DNA of 64,000 bases from Arthrobacter sp. ZGTC412 (GCF_002929215.1 NZ_PJII01000013.1:1-64000); one strand, 5' to 3'; positions 55,599 to 64,000 are shown, counted from the first letter of the stretch. Notes: generated by a model not told the origin, from the sequence alone. Made by a program: numbers and translations.

Positions 55599-57092
55599 TT
55601 AGATGTCGGCCAGGAGGCTGTTCGGGTTTTCGAAGGCGTCGGCCACGAAGCGGAGGAAGCCGGCGGCGGTGCCGCCGTCGCAGACGCGGTGGTCGAAGGT
55701 GAGCGTCAGCTCGGTGACCTTCCGGACTGCCAGCTCGCCGTTCACTACCCACGGCTTGTCGATGATCCGGCCCACCCCGAGGATGGCCACCTCCGGGTGG
55801 TTAATGATCGCCGCGGAGCCGTCCACGCCGAACACGCCGTAGTTGTTGAGGGTGAAGGTTCCGCTGCCCAGTTCGGTTGGCGTGGCCTTACCCTGGCGGG
55901 CGACGTCGGTCAGCCGCCGGATCTCCGCGTCCAACTCGCGCGCAGTCAGCTTCTCGGCCGCGCGGACTGACGGCACCACGAGGCCCCGGTCGGTCTGGGC
56001 GGCGATGCCGAGGTTGATGCCGTCGAACGAGACGATCTCCTGGGATCCGTCTGCCGCGGTTTCGATGCGCGTGTTCAACTCCGGGTACTTCTTGAGCCCG
56101 GCGGTGACAAAGCGCGCGATGAACGCGAGCAGGCCAGGCACCTGAGAGCCGCCCGCCTTGAGCCCTTCGCGAAGCTCAATCAGCGCTGTTGCGTCGACAT
56201 CCACCCAGACAGTTGCCTCGGGAATTTCCGAGCGGCTCCGTGCCATGTTGGCGGCGACTACCTTGCGTACTCCCTTGACAGGCGTCCGGGAGGAGATGGC
56301 CAAGCCCGTCCGGGCATCGGCGCCCTTGGTTTCAGTGCCCTGAGTTTCGACAGGCTGAACCACCGGGCTCGGCTCAACCGCCGGCCGAGGCTCAACCACG
56401 GGCGTAGGACTGGTGATGGCCGCTTCAACGTCGCGGCGCATGATCAGGCCGCCCTCGCCGGAGCCGGGGAGTTCGCCGAGGTCGACGCCGTGCTCCCGCG
56501 CCATACGCCGGACCAGCGGGGAGATCACCGCACCGAGCTTACCGGGGACCCGGGTGCGCAGGAGCGAAAGGTCCATGTCGGCACTCGCCGCCGGCCCGCC
56601 GTCGGCCGCCCCATCCTCCAAGGGAAGGGTAGTGATGGCGGCAGCCGCCGATGACTTGCGTGCCCGGGTCCGCCGGGCAACGCCGTGGCCGCCGGGAGTA
56701 CCGTAACCGATCAGAACATTGCCGGATCCCGCCTTTTCCTCTTCGCGGTACAACTCAGCTTCGGCCTGGGCGGGGGTTTCGACAGGCTCGTCCAACGGGT
56801 CGCCAAGTTCTGTTTCAGCAGGCTCAACCACCGGAGCGGCAGGAACACCAGCCGGCGTCACCGAAATCAACGGCTTCCCCACGTCCAGCGTCTCGCCCGG
56901 CTGCCCGTGCAGCTCGGCCACAATGCCGGCATAAGGAGAAGGCACCTCAACAGTGGACTTCGCGGTCTCCACCTCGGCAATCGGCTGGTCAACAGAAATC
57001 TCGTCCCCCACCGAAACGTGCCAGGACACCAGTTCGGCTTCGGTCAGGCCCTCGCCCAAGTCCGGCAACAAAAACACACGCGTTTCACTCAT
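55599..57092 (-). CDS. bkdC: Branched-chain 2-oxoacid dehydrogenase E2 (dihydrolipoamide acyltransferase)
   Basis: From ATG 57092 the protein has 497 residues. The lipoyl domain (1-80) has Lys45 in AEVETAKSTVEV. A linker follows, then a peripheral subunit-binding domain (about residues 190-230, VISPLVRRMAREHGVDLGELPGSG). The acyltransferase domain (about 275-497) carries TFDHRVCDGGTAAGFLR, with His and Asp of the active site. GGGAGAAC lies upstream inside the E1-beta gene. It transfers acyl groups to CoA in the degradation of Leu, Ile and Val and supplies branched-chain fatty acid primers. Confidence 0.94.
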   Translation of the reverse strand: MSETRVFLLPDLGEGLTEAELVSWHVSVGDEISVDQPIAEVETAKSTVEVPSPYAGIVAELHGQPGETLDVGKPLISVTPAGVPAAPVVEPAETELGDPLDEPVETPAQAEAELYREEEKAGSGNVLIGYGTPGGHGVARRTRARKSSAAAAITTLPLEDGAADGGPAASADMDLSLLRTRVPGKLGAVISPLVRRMAREHGVDLGELPGSGEGGLIMRRDVEAAITSPTPVVEPRPAVEPSPVVQPVETQGTETKGADARTGLAISSRTPVKGVRKVVAANMARSRSEIPEATVWVDVDATALIELREGLKAGGSQVPGLLAFIARFVTAGLKKYPELNTRIETAADGSQEIVSFDGINLGIAAQTDRGLVVPSVRAAEKLTARELDAEIRRLTDVARQGKATPTELGSGTFTLNNYGVFGVDGSAAIINHPEVAILGVGRIIDKPWVVNGELAVRKVTELTLTFDHRVCDGGTAAGFLRFVADAFENPNSLLADI

Positions 57093-57094
57093 GG

Positions 57095-58207
57095 TCAGTT
57101 CTCCCACTGAAGGTCGTCGACGGCGTCGAGGATGCGGTCCACGCCGGGCAGGTAGTACTTTTCAAGCTTCGGCGCCGGGTACGGGATGTCGAATCCGGTG
57201 ACGCGGCGGATGGGCGCGGCCAGGTGGTGGAAGCAGCGCTCCTGCACCCGGGCCACGATCTCGGAGGACACGGAGGCGAACCCGTGTGCTTCGGCAATCA
57301 CCACGGCCCGGCCGGTCTTGCGCACGGACGCGGCGACCGTCTCGTCGTCGAACGGCACAATGGTGCGCACGTCGATGACTTCCAGCGAGCGCCCCTCCAG
57401 CGCAGCCGCCTCGGCGGCGGCAAGGGCGGTGGGGACGGAGGGCCCGTAGGCGATCAGCGTGGCGTCGGTTCCGGGACGGGCGACGGCGGCACGGCCCTCC
57501 GAGGACGTCCCCGCCTGGGCAGCGGCGGAGTGAGCGGTACGGAGCTCGGCCAGGTCAACCAGGTCCTTGGACCAGTAGAGCTTCTTCGGCTCCATAAACA
57601 CCACGGGGTCATCCGAATCGATGGCTTCGCGGAGCATCCGGTACCCGTCCGCCACGGTGGCCGGGGTGAAGACCTTCAGGCCGGCGGTGTGGGCGTAGTA
57701 GGCCTCGGAGGAGTCGCAGTGGTGCTCCACTCCCCCGATGCCGCCGCCGTAGGGAACCCGGATCACCATGGGCAGTTTCACGGCGCCCTTGGTGCGGTTG
57801 TGCATCTTGGCCACGTGGCTGATGATCTGCTCGAACGCCGGGTAGGCGAACGCGTCGAACTGCATCTCGATCACCGGGCGCATCCCGTTGATGGCCATGC
57901 CCACGGCCATGCCCACGATGCCGGACTCGGCCAGCGGGGTGTCGAAGCAGCGCTGCTCCCCGAATGTGGCGGTGAGCCCGTCGGTGATGCGGAAGACCCC
58001 GCCGAGCGTGCCCACGTCCTCGCCGAAGACCAGGACGGAGGAATCAGCATGCATGGCGTCGGCCAGTGCGGTGTTGAGGGCCTTGGCCATGGTGACCGGC
58101 TGGGGGCCGGTGGCTTCCGCGCTGGCGGCGGCCGAGGCGGCTGCCCGGGCGGTGGCGGCGCTGACGTTGCCGTTGGCCTCGGACGATGTGGTGATGGTGG
58201 GGCTCAC
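57095..58207 (-). CDS. bkdB: Branched-chain 2-oxoacid dehydrogenase E1 beta
   Basis: From GTG 58207, overlapping the E1-alpha stop by 4 bases (GTGA), the protein has 370 residues: an Ala-rich N-terminal tail, then MAKALNTALADAMHADSSVLVFGEDVGTLGG, VIEMQFDAFAYPAFEQIISHVAKMHNR, and VIRVPYGGGIGGVEHHCDS, the standard transketolase central and C-terminal fold of E1 beta. The reading frame extends to 58477 inside the E1-alpha gene but is Arg-rich there. The E2 start follows its stop by 2 bases. With E1 alpha it decarboxylates branched-chain 2-oxoacids. Confidence 0.94.
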   Translation of the reverse strand: MSPTITTSSEANGNVSAATARAAASAAASAEATGPQPVTMAKALNTALADAMHADSSVLVFGEDVGTLGGVFRITDGLTATFGEQRCFDTPLAESGIVGMAVGMAINGMRPVIEMQFDAFAYPAFEQIISHVAKMHNRTKGAVKLPMVIRVPYGGGIGGVEHHCDSSEAYYAHTAGLKVFTPATVADGYRMLREAIDSDDPVVFMEPKKLYWSKDLVDLAELRTAHSAAAQAGTSSEGRAAVARPGTDATLIAYGPSVPTALAAAEAAALEGRSLEVIDVRTIVPFDDETVAASVRKTGRAVVIAEAHGFASVSSEIVARVQERCFHHLAAPIRRVTGFDIPYPAPKLEKYYLPGVDRILDAVDDLQWEN

Positions 58208-59427
58208 TTGCCGGCCTCCTGGGATGCGGATGCTGCGTCGCGGGCGAGTTCGTCGGCGAGCAGGGCGGACTGTTCCTTCAGCTGGGGTGTGGGCGCGGAG
58301 AAGACGTGGCGGAAGAGTTCCTGCGGGTCCACCGGCACGTCCTCGCTGAGCCCCTCGCGCAGCTGGGTGGCCACGGCTTCGGCATGCTCGACGATCCGCG
58401 TCTCGACGGCGTCGTCCAGCAGGCCGCGATCTGTCAGGTAGGCACGCATCCGGTTCACCGGGTCTTTGGCCCGCCACTCCGCAACCTCGCTGTTCTCGCG
58501 GTAGCGGGTGTCGTCGTCGGCATTGGTGTGGGCCTGCATGCGGTAGGTGTTGGCTTCGATGAGCAGGGGGCCGGAGCCTTCCCTGGCCAGTTTCACGGCC
58601 CGGTCCAGCACCGCGAGGAGCGCCACGACGTCGTTCCCGTCCACGCGTTCACCGGCCATCCCGTAGCCCACGGCCTTGTGCGCGAGCGACGGCGCCACGG
58701 ACTGGTGTGCCAGTGGCACCGAGATGGCGTACTTGTTGTTCTGGACGAAGAAGATGACGGGCAGGTGGAAGACGGCGGCGAAGTTCAGGGCCTCGTGGAA
58801 GTCGCCTTCGCTGGTGGCGCCGTCGCCGCACATGGCCAGCACCACGGTGTCCTCGCCGCGGAGCTTGGCAGCGTGGGCGACGCCGACGGCGTGCAGCAGC
58901 TGGGTGGTCAGCGGCGTGCACTGGATCCCCACTTTGTGCTTGAGGGGATCGAACCCGCCGTGCCAGTCGCCGCGGAAGATGGTCATCACCTGCACGGGAT
59001 CAACGCCGCGGGTCATCACGGCCACGGCGTCGCGGTAGGTGGGGAACATCCAGTCGCCGTCGGAGAGGCACAGCGCGGCGGCCACCTGGCAGGCTTCCTG
59101 GCCGTGGCTGGACGGGTACACGGCCATGCGGCCCTGGCGGACCAGTGCCGAGTTCTGGTCATTGACGCGGCGGCCGACGACGAGCTGCTCGTAAGCTGCC
59201 AGGAGTTCGGCATCGCCGGGCAAGGGGTACTCGTGGCCGGGTTCGGTGCCCTGCTCGCCTTCGGGCTTGAGCCGGCCGTCCGGGTCCACCATTTCGATCT
59301 GGTGCCGGGCCGGGAGCATGTAGTCCTCAGCGGAGATGCCGAACTTTTTGGCAGTCTCCGAGAGGGCGTTCCCGGTAGGCGCCATGCTGGCCTGTTGCGG
59401 TGCGGTGTGGTTCGCGGAGATCGTCAT
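58204..59427 (-). CDS. bkdA: Branched-chain 2-oxoacid dehydrogenase E1 alpha
   Basis: The 407-residue protein has the thiamine diphosphate motif GDGATSEGDFHEALNFAAVFHLPVIFFVQNN (GDG to NN), the Mg-binding region and TYRMQAHTNADDDTRYR, typical of E1 alpha. ATG 59427 is preceded by GAAGGACGGAA. It is the first gene of bkdABC and lies divergent from an Lrp-family regulator 152 bp away, which likely controls it in response to branched-chain amino acids. An E3 gene is not present in the window. Confidence 0.94.
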   Translation of the reverse strand: MTISANHTAPQQASMAPTGNALSETAKKFGISAEDYMLPARHQIEMVDPDGRLKPEGEQGTEPGHEYPLPGDAELLAAYEQLVVGRRVNDQNSALVRQGRMAVYPSSHGQEACQVAAALCLSDGDWMFPTYRDAVAVMTRGVDPVQVMTIFRGDWHGGFDPLKHKVGIQCTPLTTQLLHAVGVAHAAKLRGEDTVVLAMCGDGATSEGDFHEALNFAAVFHLPVIFFVQNNKYAISVPLAHQSVAPSLAHKAVGYGMAGERVDGNDVVALLAVLDRAVKLAREGSGPLLIEANTYRMQAHTNADDDTRYRENSEVAEWRAKDPVNRMRAYLTDRGLLDDAVETRIVEHAEAVATQLREGLSEDVPVDPQELFRHVFSAPTPQLKEQSALLADELARDAASASQEAGK

Positions 59428-59579
59428 CGGTTCCGTCCTTCTGTTGCCACTATTACTCCCCAGTATCCGCCCGGAGCAGGTTTCGTATCCAGCACCTCGA
59501 GGAATCGTGGAGAAGCTGCACGGTTCTGCCTACACTGGGAGACGAATTGTAAGTGTGAGGCAGGTTACTGACAGGGGCC

Positions 59580-60053
59580 GTGGACAAATTGGCAACCAGG
59601 GATGCGTCGACAGAACCCGTCCCGCTGGACGACATCGATCGCCGGATCATTTCAGAGCTCACCCGGGACGGGCGGATGTCCGTCACGCAGGTGGCCGAGA
59701 ACGTTCATATCTCCCGGGCGCACGCGTACACCAGGATCGGCAGGCTCACGAGCGAGGGGGTGCTGTCCAGGTTCACGGCGCTGGTGGACCCGATCAAGGC
59801 CGGGCTCCGGTCCTCCGCCTACGTGACGTTGAAGCTAAAGCAGGACGCCTGGCGTGAACTGCGCGACCAGCTCGCAGTGATCCCCGAGGTGCACCACGTG
59901 GCCCTGGTGGGCGGCGACTTCGACGTGATCCTTCTGGTCCGGGCCGTGGACAACATCGACCTGCGGCGGGTCATCTTCGACCAGTTGCAGTCCATGCCGG
60001 GAGTGCTGGATACGCAGACGTTCCTGGTGTTCGAGGATCTGGATACTCGCTGA
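59580..60053 (+). CDS. Lrp/AsnC-family regulator of the bkd operon
   Basis: The 157-residue protein has the N-terminal Lrp HTH (LDDIDRRIISELTRDGRMSVTQVAENVHISRAHAYTRIGRLTSEGVLSRFTALVDP) and a C-terminal RAM/ligand-sensing domain (AVIPEVHHVALVGGDFDVILLVRAVD). Divergence from the bkd genes suggests a BkdR-like role, activated by branched-chain amino or oxo acids. The start is GTG 59580. Confidence 0.92.
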   Translation: MDKLATRDASTEPVPLDDIDRRIISELTRDGRMSVTQVAENVHISRAHAYTRIGRLTSEGVLSRFTALVDPIKAGLRSSAYVTLKLKQDAWRELRDQLAVIPEVHHVALVGGDFDVILLVRAVDNIDLRRVIFDQLQSMPGVLDTQTFLVFEDLDTR

Positions 60054-60087
60054 ACATTGGAGAATTCATCGTGCCGGCATCATATGG

Positions 60088-60534
60088 TCAACGATCACAT
60101 TTCAATGTGCCGGGAATTGCGTTTCCGGTCCAGACGTTCGTGGGGTTAGTGGGCACCGTGTATTTAGCGCGAAGTTCGTATCGCCAACCGGCCGCCGGCT
60201 TCCTCTCGGACCAGATCGTCAGATTCATGGTGTCGCCTTGGGCCTGAAGCTGGCCGCCGCCGTCGAAGATTCGGATCTCGTAGGAGGTGGCTCTTGGTAC
60301 CTTGCCGAACGAATTGACGGTAACCACATTGTTCCACCCGAAAATCCCCAACAGCAGGTGGTTGCACTCCATGGTGACGTTGGCCGTGGCAGGGGTAGCG
60401 AGGCCGGTGGTAATCAGGGTTGAGGCCTGTTTGGTGTCCGTGAACTTGGCAAAAGCGGGAGACGGGGTGGTGATCAGTGCCAGGATGACGGCCACGCCGG
60501 TGGCGAGAGCACGCAGGGTGCTGACGTGGGACAC
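60088..60534 (-). CDS. Secreted protein, probable second SipW substrate
   Basis: The 148-residue protein has a signal peptide (ALATGVAVILALITTPSPAFA) and then KFTDTKQASTLITTGLATPATANVT, which resembles the processed start of camelysin/TasA proteins. A CNHLLLG pair and CDR end suggest a possible disulfide. The rest looks like a compact beta domain. AGGAGGAAGG precedes the GTG start at 60534. It is the last of three genes after a TasA-like protein and SipW, so all three likely share one transcript and the peptidase. Confidence 0.75.
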   Translation of the reverse strand: MSHVSTLRALATGVAVILALITTPSPAFAKFTDTKQASTLITTGLATPATANVTMECNHLLLGIFGWNNVVTVNSFGKVPRATSYEIRIFDGGGQLQAQGDTMNLTIWSERKPAAGWRYELRAKYTVPTNPTNVWTGNAIPGTLKCDR

Positions 60535-60644
60535 GGTGTCTTCCTTCCTCCTAAGTTTCGTGCGGGACTGACTCCATTTTCACGAACGCTGCCAAAGCTC
60601 AAGCTCCAGGAGGATCAAGGTCGGGCAGTTGGCGCTGAGGGCAT

Positions 60645-61256
60645 TCAGGCATGCGCCTCTGTGCGGCCACCCCTCGTTGCTTCCACCGGGGTTTCCGGAT
60701 CTTTGCGCCAAATGGAGAACAACATGCCGATGACCAGGACGGCAGGAGCGCCGTACATCAGAGTATTCATCACCAGAGGCTGGCGCAGCGTGCGGATAAC
60801 GGTCCCGAGGTAGGGAACAGTTGCGGCGTGCCGGTCCACCGTATGGCCGTCGAGCGTGGCGATCCAAGGATCCCTGCCGTTGTTGGCGTCGCCCTTGGTC
60901 TGCACCGCGACTTTGCCCTCGGAGGTGGTATCCATGTCGATGATGCGGTGGGTTTCCACACGATGGTCCTCGACCGGGATGTGGTACGTGATGATGTCGC
61001 CGACCTTCACGTCATCCACAGGGACGGGGATCGTCACCACAACATCACCCGGATTGATCAGTGGTGACATGGACCCGGTGAGCATCGTTGAGGTCTGATA
61101 ACCCATGAACCGGGGTCCGATGGCCAGAAGCAGGAAGACAGCCACGGCGAGGACGAAAAACGCCGTGGCGAAGCCCTTTAGGATCCGTCGGACGGGCCCC
61201 GTGCGCGACTCGGTCTTACGGGCCGCGGCCCGGGCCGGTTCCTGTGCGCTGGTCAC
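60645..61256 (-). CDS. sipW: SipW-type signal peptidase (Ser/His)
   Basis: The 203-residue protein has an N-terminal helix (FATAFFVLAVAVFLLLAIG), the catalytic Ser62 in LTGSMSPLINPGD, and His103 in VETHRIIDMD in place of the Lys of ordinary signal peptidases, plus a GDANNGRDP closing motif and a C-terminal helix (LMYGAPAVLVIGMLFSIW). This ER-type layout defines SipW, which processes TasA-like substrates. It lies between its likely substrates at 61303 and 60088. GTG 61256 is preceded by AGAGGACAAC. Confidence 0.93.
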   Translation of the reverse strand: MTSAQEPARAAARKTESRTGPVRRILKGFATAFFVLAVAVFLLLAIGPRFMGYQTSTMLTGSMSPLINPGDVVVTIPVPVDDVKVGDIITYHIPVEDHRVETHRIIDMDTTSEGKVAVQTKGDANNGRDPWIATLDGHTVDRHAATVPYLGTVIRTLRQPLVMNTLMYGAPAVLVIGMLFSIWRKDPETPVEATRGGRTEAHA

Positions 61257-61302
61257 GGTTGTTGTCCTCTGTCTTGTTAGGGGCCGGGGCGGTGCCGGTT
61301 AG

Positions 61303-61929
61303 CTACTGGGTGACTGCGGCGCGCTGGGTGCCGGTGAAGCTGAACTTGATGGTGCTCGTCGGGTTGCCCGGAAATTCTGTCTGAAGTGCAGCTGTGGGGA
61401 AGCTGGTAGTGATCTTGAGGTGATCAATTCCGCCAGCAGTGAGGGAGGACGGAACGCCACCCAGAGCCGTGCTAGCCGTGCCCGTCGGAATCATCGGTTG
61501 CACGGGCACTACGGTCGTGGCGCCCCCTTTGCAGTCGTACGTGCCGGCAGTAGCACCGGGGGTCCAGGCTGCGGGGCAGCTCTCAATGGTGAGCTTCAGT
61601 CCATTCGTCTGGTTTGTGGTGAGCGCAGAGGGGTTGGCAGTCGAGGTGGTCAGCGTGACATTGTTCAGGGCCGAGGTTCCCGAGTTGGTCAGCGTAACGA
61701 ACTTCGCCACGCTGTCCCCGGGCAGCATGTCCGTGATGGCCGTTTCCAGGGTGTTGGGCGCGCCCTTACCCAGGTCGATCGCCACGCTGCCGGCGGTGAC
61801 GGCCTGGTCCGCCTGCGTCGTGGAAGTGAAGGCACCGTAGGTTCCCAGGCCGGCGACGGCGGCTGCGGTGCCCACCAGTGCAACGGAGGCGAGGATCTTG
61901 CCGGAAGTGGTCTTCATGCTGATGCCCAT
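61303..61929 (-). CDS. TasA/CalY-family SipW-dependent secreted protein
   Basis: From ATG 61929 (AAAGGGAATG upstream) the product has 208 residues. The signal TTSGKILASVALVGTAAAVAGLGTYGAFTSTTQADQAVTAGSVAIDLG has the SipW-dependent pattern with processing after a GAFTSTTQA-type segment. The mature beta-sandwich has MLPGDSVAKFVTLTNSGTSALNNVTL and a Cys pair. TasA-type proteins form extracellular fibres or coats. It is the first of the three genes, followed by sipW after 46 bases. Confidence 0.9.
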   Translation of the reverse strand: MGISMKTTSGKILASVALVGTAAAVAGLGTYGAFTSTTQADQAVTAGSVAIDLGKGAPNTLETAITDMLPGDSVAKFVTLTNSGTSALNNVTLTTSTANPSALTTNQTNGLKLTIESCPAAWTPGATAGTYDCKGGATTVVPVQPMIPTGTASTALGGVPSSLTAGGIDHLKITTSFPTAALQTEFPGNPTSTIKFSFTGTQRAAVTQ

Positions 61930-62300
61930 GTGACATTCCCTTTCGTGAAGGCCCACCCCCAGTGGGCCGGCCGAAGCTTTGGGTCAGACGCTCCCGGCCT
62001 GACTTGAATGACTATTCCGGTCGTCCCTCAAGGAGCGCACACAGAGCGGATCAAGAATGACTCAAGTTTGTTATCGACGCAGGTCAATGCCGTTTTGGGC
62101 CGATTATCACTGGGAATAGGAGCAGCTCAACGCGGACTGCGATCGCGTCTGCGAGAACAGGACGAGCCGCACTGGGGTGGCTGCCCCAGCCTCGCCCGTG
62201 CACTGAACAGTGTGGCAGACGGGGCGATACGGGGGCGTTACAAGCAAGCCCAGTTGCTCGCCGCACGTGTGCGGGCAGGGAGTTATTGCAGGAAACGGCA
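61930..62300. other. Region between the TasA-like gene and a small membrane-protein gene
   Basis: A plus-strand reading frame spans 62008-62418 but is basic and Arg/Leu/Ala-rich without a ribosome site, so it is not called. The region should hold the promoter of the tasA-sipW unit on the minus strand. Confidence 0.4.
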
Positions 62301-62335
62301 GCGGCTGCCGGGCTGGGGTGCAGCCCGGCAGCCGC
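62301..62335 (-). terminator. Terminator for the 34-residue gene
   Basis: GGCTGCCGGGCTG (62303-62315) pairs with CAGCCCGGCAGCC (62321-62333), extendable to 15 bp, 24 bases beyond the stop at 62359 on the minus strand. Confidence 0.75.
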
Positions 62336-62358
62336 GTGCCGCAAGGTTCCCAATCCAG

Positions 62359-62463
62359 CTAGTGGCGGGCCTTTGCCCGGATCAGTCCTGCCGCCAGGAG
62401 GCCTGCCGCGCCGAGTGAAGCCAGCATGCCGCCAAGAGCCACGGCGTAGTCAGTGATTGTCAT
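62359..62463 (-). CDS. 34-residue membrane peptide
   Basis: ATG 62463 to TAG 62361-62359 encodes MTITDYAVALGGMLASLGAAG then LLAAGLIRAKARH: one hydrophobic helix with a basic C-terminal tail. GGAGCAGG lies just before the ATG and a strong terminator follows the stop, which together support a real gene. The function is unknown; toxin-like or regulatory membrane peptides look similar. Confidence 0.6.
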   Translation of the reverse strand: MTITDYAVALGGMLASLGAAGLLAAGLIRAKARH

Positions 62464-62630
62464 GTCCTGCTCCCTCCGTACTGCCTGGTATTGCCTGATG
62501 GGCTCAAGCTACGCCCGGAAGGTTGGGAGTTTGTTGAGGATCGCCAGCACGTCGGGTCACGATTCGGGCACAGCAGAATCGGCGGTCATTCTTCGGAGCT
62601 GTCATGGGTAACCGTTAACGACGACAGGTT

Positions 62631-63977
62631 TTAGCGGTACCCGTCCACAATCGCGGCAGCAATTTCCTTGTAAGCCCGCCGGGTCTCGGGCTTCAGCACA
62701 TCCAGGGTCACCAGGTCACCGTCGGCCACGCCGCGGTCGTGAGGCACGGCGATGAGCTCGCGGCAGATGCCGGAGAGGTGTTCCTCGATGGCGTCCTTGT
62801 CCACCCGGGAGGACACCTCGTCCTTGTCGGTGATGACCACGATGGCGTTCCGGGCCAGGTCCTCGTACCCGTGGCTGGCCAACCACTGCAAAGTGCTGCG
62901 GGCACGCTTGGCGCCGCTTACTGCGTAGCCGGCGGCGATTACGAGGTTGTCCGCCGACTGCAGGATCCCGCTCATGGCGTTGTGGGTGACACCGGTGCCG
63001 CAGTCCGTCAGAGCCACAGAGTAGTAGGCGGCGATGAGCTTGCGGATCCGCAGGTACTCCTCCGCAGTCAGCGAGTCCGAGACCTCGGGGTCCTGCTCCC
63101 CCGCAATGAGGTGCAGGCGGCCAGCGTGGTGCATGTACCGGGCAAGGGCGGTGAGCGAGTCAACGGACTCGATGTTCCGAAGCAGGTCCGTGATGGTCCG
63201 GGGACTTGACTGCTGGTAAATCCCCTCCCCCAATGCGCGCTCCACGAGGTCGCCGGAGTCGGGGTTCGCGTCGATGGCGCAGGGCGCGTCGCCGCGGTAC
63301 TCGGCCAGGGTCAGGCCCACGCCCACCGTGGTGGAGGTCTTGCCGATGCCACCCTTGAGGCTGAGCACCGCTGTGTTGTAGCTGCCCTGCAACTGTCTGG
63401 AGATGCGGCGGCCGAGTTCTTCTTCCTGGCGCTGCTTCTGTCCGGGGCCCATGTTCCAGGCCCCGCCGGTCATGTTGAAGATGGCCCCACGGACACCGCC
63501 CACCGGCCGCGGTTTCTGTTCCTTTACAAACAGGCCGGGTGAGCTGGTGAAGTCCGGCATGGGCTTGTCTGCGATGGTGTCGGCAACAGTGGGCCGGGCA
63601 CGCCGAAAGGCGGGTGCTTCAGAAGGAGCACCCGACGGCGCCTGCTCGGCATCTGCAGCAGCGGCATCGGGGAGTGAGGTGATGGTGTCAGTCATCGCGG
63701 GCTGCGCTGACGCCGGCGCCCGGGTGGGCGCCGGAACGGACGCGGCGGGCTTTACTGCATCCGCTGCAGCCGCCGCCTCCGCCCAGGAGGTCCGGCGCGT
63801 CAACGGCCTCCCGGCATCGGGCTGAGTCGAGGGGTTCGGTGTTACGGCTGGCATGGTTCCTGTCCGGGCATCCGTCAGCTCACCGTCGCCGTGACGGTTG
63901 TCACGGCGACGGCGCAGCTCAGGCTGCCCTGCATCCTCTGCATGGGCGCGTGCGTTCTGATCCGCCGGATCGGGCAT
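62631..63977 (-). CDS. MinD/ParA-like ATPase with long disordered N-terminus
   Basis: The 448-residue protein has about 195 residues of Pro/Ala-rich disordered N-terminus, then a P-loop ATPase: deviant Walker A KGGIGKTS (Lys208 and Lys213), LTDCGTGVTHNAM (switch-like) and AGYAVSGAKRARSTLQWL. Long N-terminal extensions of this kind are found in actinobacterial MinD-like proteins associated with type VII secretion (EspI-like) and in flagellar/partition ATPases. No ESX genes lie in the window. ATG 63977 is preceded by GGGGGGA. Confidence 0.85.
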   Translation of the reverse strand: MPDPADQNARAHAEDAGQPELRRRRDNRHGDGELTDARTGTMPAVTPNPSTQPDAGRPLTRRTSWAEAAAAADAVKPAASVPAPTRAPASAQPAMTDTITSLPDAAAADAEQAPSGAPSEAPAFRRARPTVADTIADKPMPDFTSSPGLFVKEQKPRPVGGVRGAIFNMTGGAWNMGPGQKQRQEEELGRRISRQLQGSYNTAVLSLKGGIGKTSTTVGVGLTLAEYRGDAPCAIDANPDSGDLVERALGEGIYQQSSPRTITDLLRNIESVDSLTALARYMHHAGRLHLIAGEQDPEVSDSLTAEEYLRIRKLIAAYYSVALTDCGTGVTHNAMSGILQSADNLVIAAGYAVSGAKRARSTLQWLASHGYEDLARNAIVVITDKDEVSSRVDKDAIEEHLSGICRELIAVPHDRGVADGDLVTLDVLKPETRRAYKEIAAAIVDGYR

Positions 63978-64000
63978 GTATGTCCCCCCAGGACGTTCGG

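Noticed and set aside
62008-62418. 136-codon plus-strand frame
   Set aside because: It is Arg/Leu/Ala-rich with no ribosome site and overlaps the better supported 34-residue minus-strand gene and its terminator.

Overview
The window is about 64 kb of high-GC DNA with actinobacterial traits: many GTG/TTG starts, actinobacterial gene families (SARP/BTAD, ANTAR, DtxR/IdeR-type iron box, CtaG/CopD and YcnI copper proteins) and the branched-chain 2-oxoacid dehydrogenase operon beside an Lrp regulator. Gene content and order look most like Arthrobacter/Pseudarthrobacter (Micrococcaceae). This is an inference from families; no search was run. I see no rRNA, tRNA, CRISPR array, prophage or insertion sequence.

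Layout. 1-2.4 kb: edge-truncated secreted protein, a DUF2975/Cro-type pair, and the frameshifted 3' end of a short-chain dehydrogenase gene. 2.5-6.4 kb: ferric iron ABC transporter behind an IdeR/DtxR-like box. 6.4-12.1 kb: copper-linked group (Tat-exported multicopper oxidase, CopD-CtaG fusion, small membrane protein, YcnI). 12.3-21.8 kb: secreted Ig-like protein, two two-component systems (one regulator is SARP-BTAD-receiver), a secreted DDKGG-repeat protein, and a Ser/Lys signal peptidase. 22.2-30.3 kb: signalling and stress genes (Hpt-like protein without the phospho-histidine, YbdK-type ligase, two GAF-ANTAR proteins, NatAB-like ABC exporter, ArsR-ANTAR fusion, several very small genes). 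30.3-46.1 kb: two large secreted FG-GAP proteins sharing an unnamed domain, acyltransferase, GAF protein, a third GAF-ANTAR protein, a second Hpt-like protein, secreted/lipoproteins, and two decayed genes. 46.2-52.7 kb: SGNH hydrolase and a surface polysaccharide operon (nucleotide-sugar dehydrogenase, processive GT2, NodB-type deacetylase, LamG lipoprotein). 52.8-60.1 kb: MBL hydrolase, TetR/DoxX pair, 32-bp tandem array, bkd operon and its Lrp regulator. 60.1-64 kb: SipW signal peptidase with two SipW-type substrates, a 34-residue membrane peptide and a MinD/ParA-type ATPase.

The most interesting signal is a shared promoter element. CGAGTA-N5-TACYCG (one half-site variant) occurs at 22279, 34873, 40284 and 47307. 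At the first three it is followed after exactly 22 bases by a -10-like hexamer (TAACGT, TAACGT, TAGATT). It precedes the Hpt-like gene, the acyltransferase, a GAF-ANTAR gene and the polysaccharide operon. This could be an activator-dependent regulon joining signalling proteins to cell-surface polysaccharide. The regulator is not identified.

Other points: three genes decayed by three different lesions (4-bp duplication, internal deletion, nonsense codon), an ArsR-ANTAR fusion, three 11-bp-spaced TCTCA repeats before the DDKGG gene, and very small genes at 28778, 29853, 42492, 45476 and 62359.
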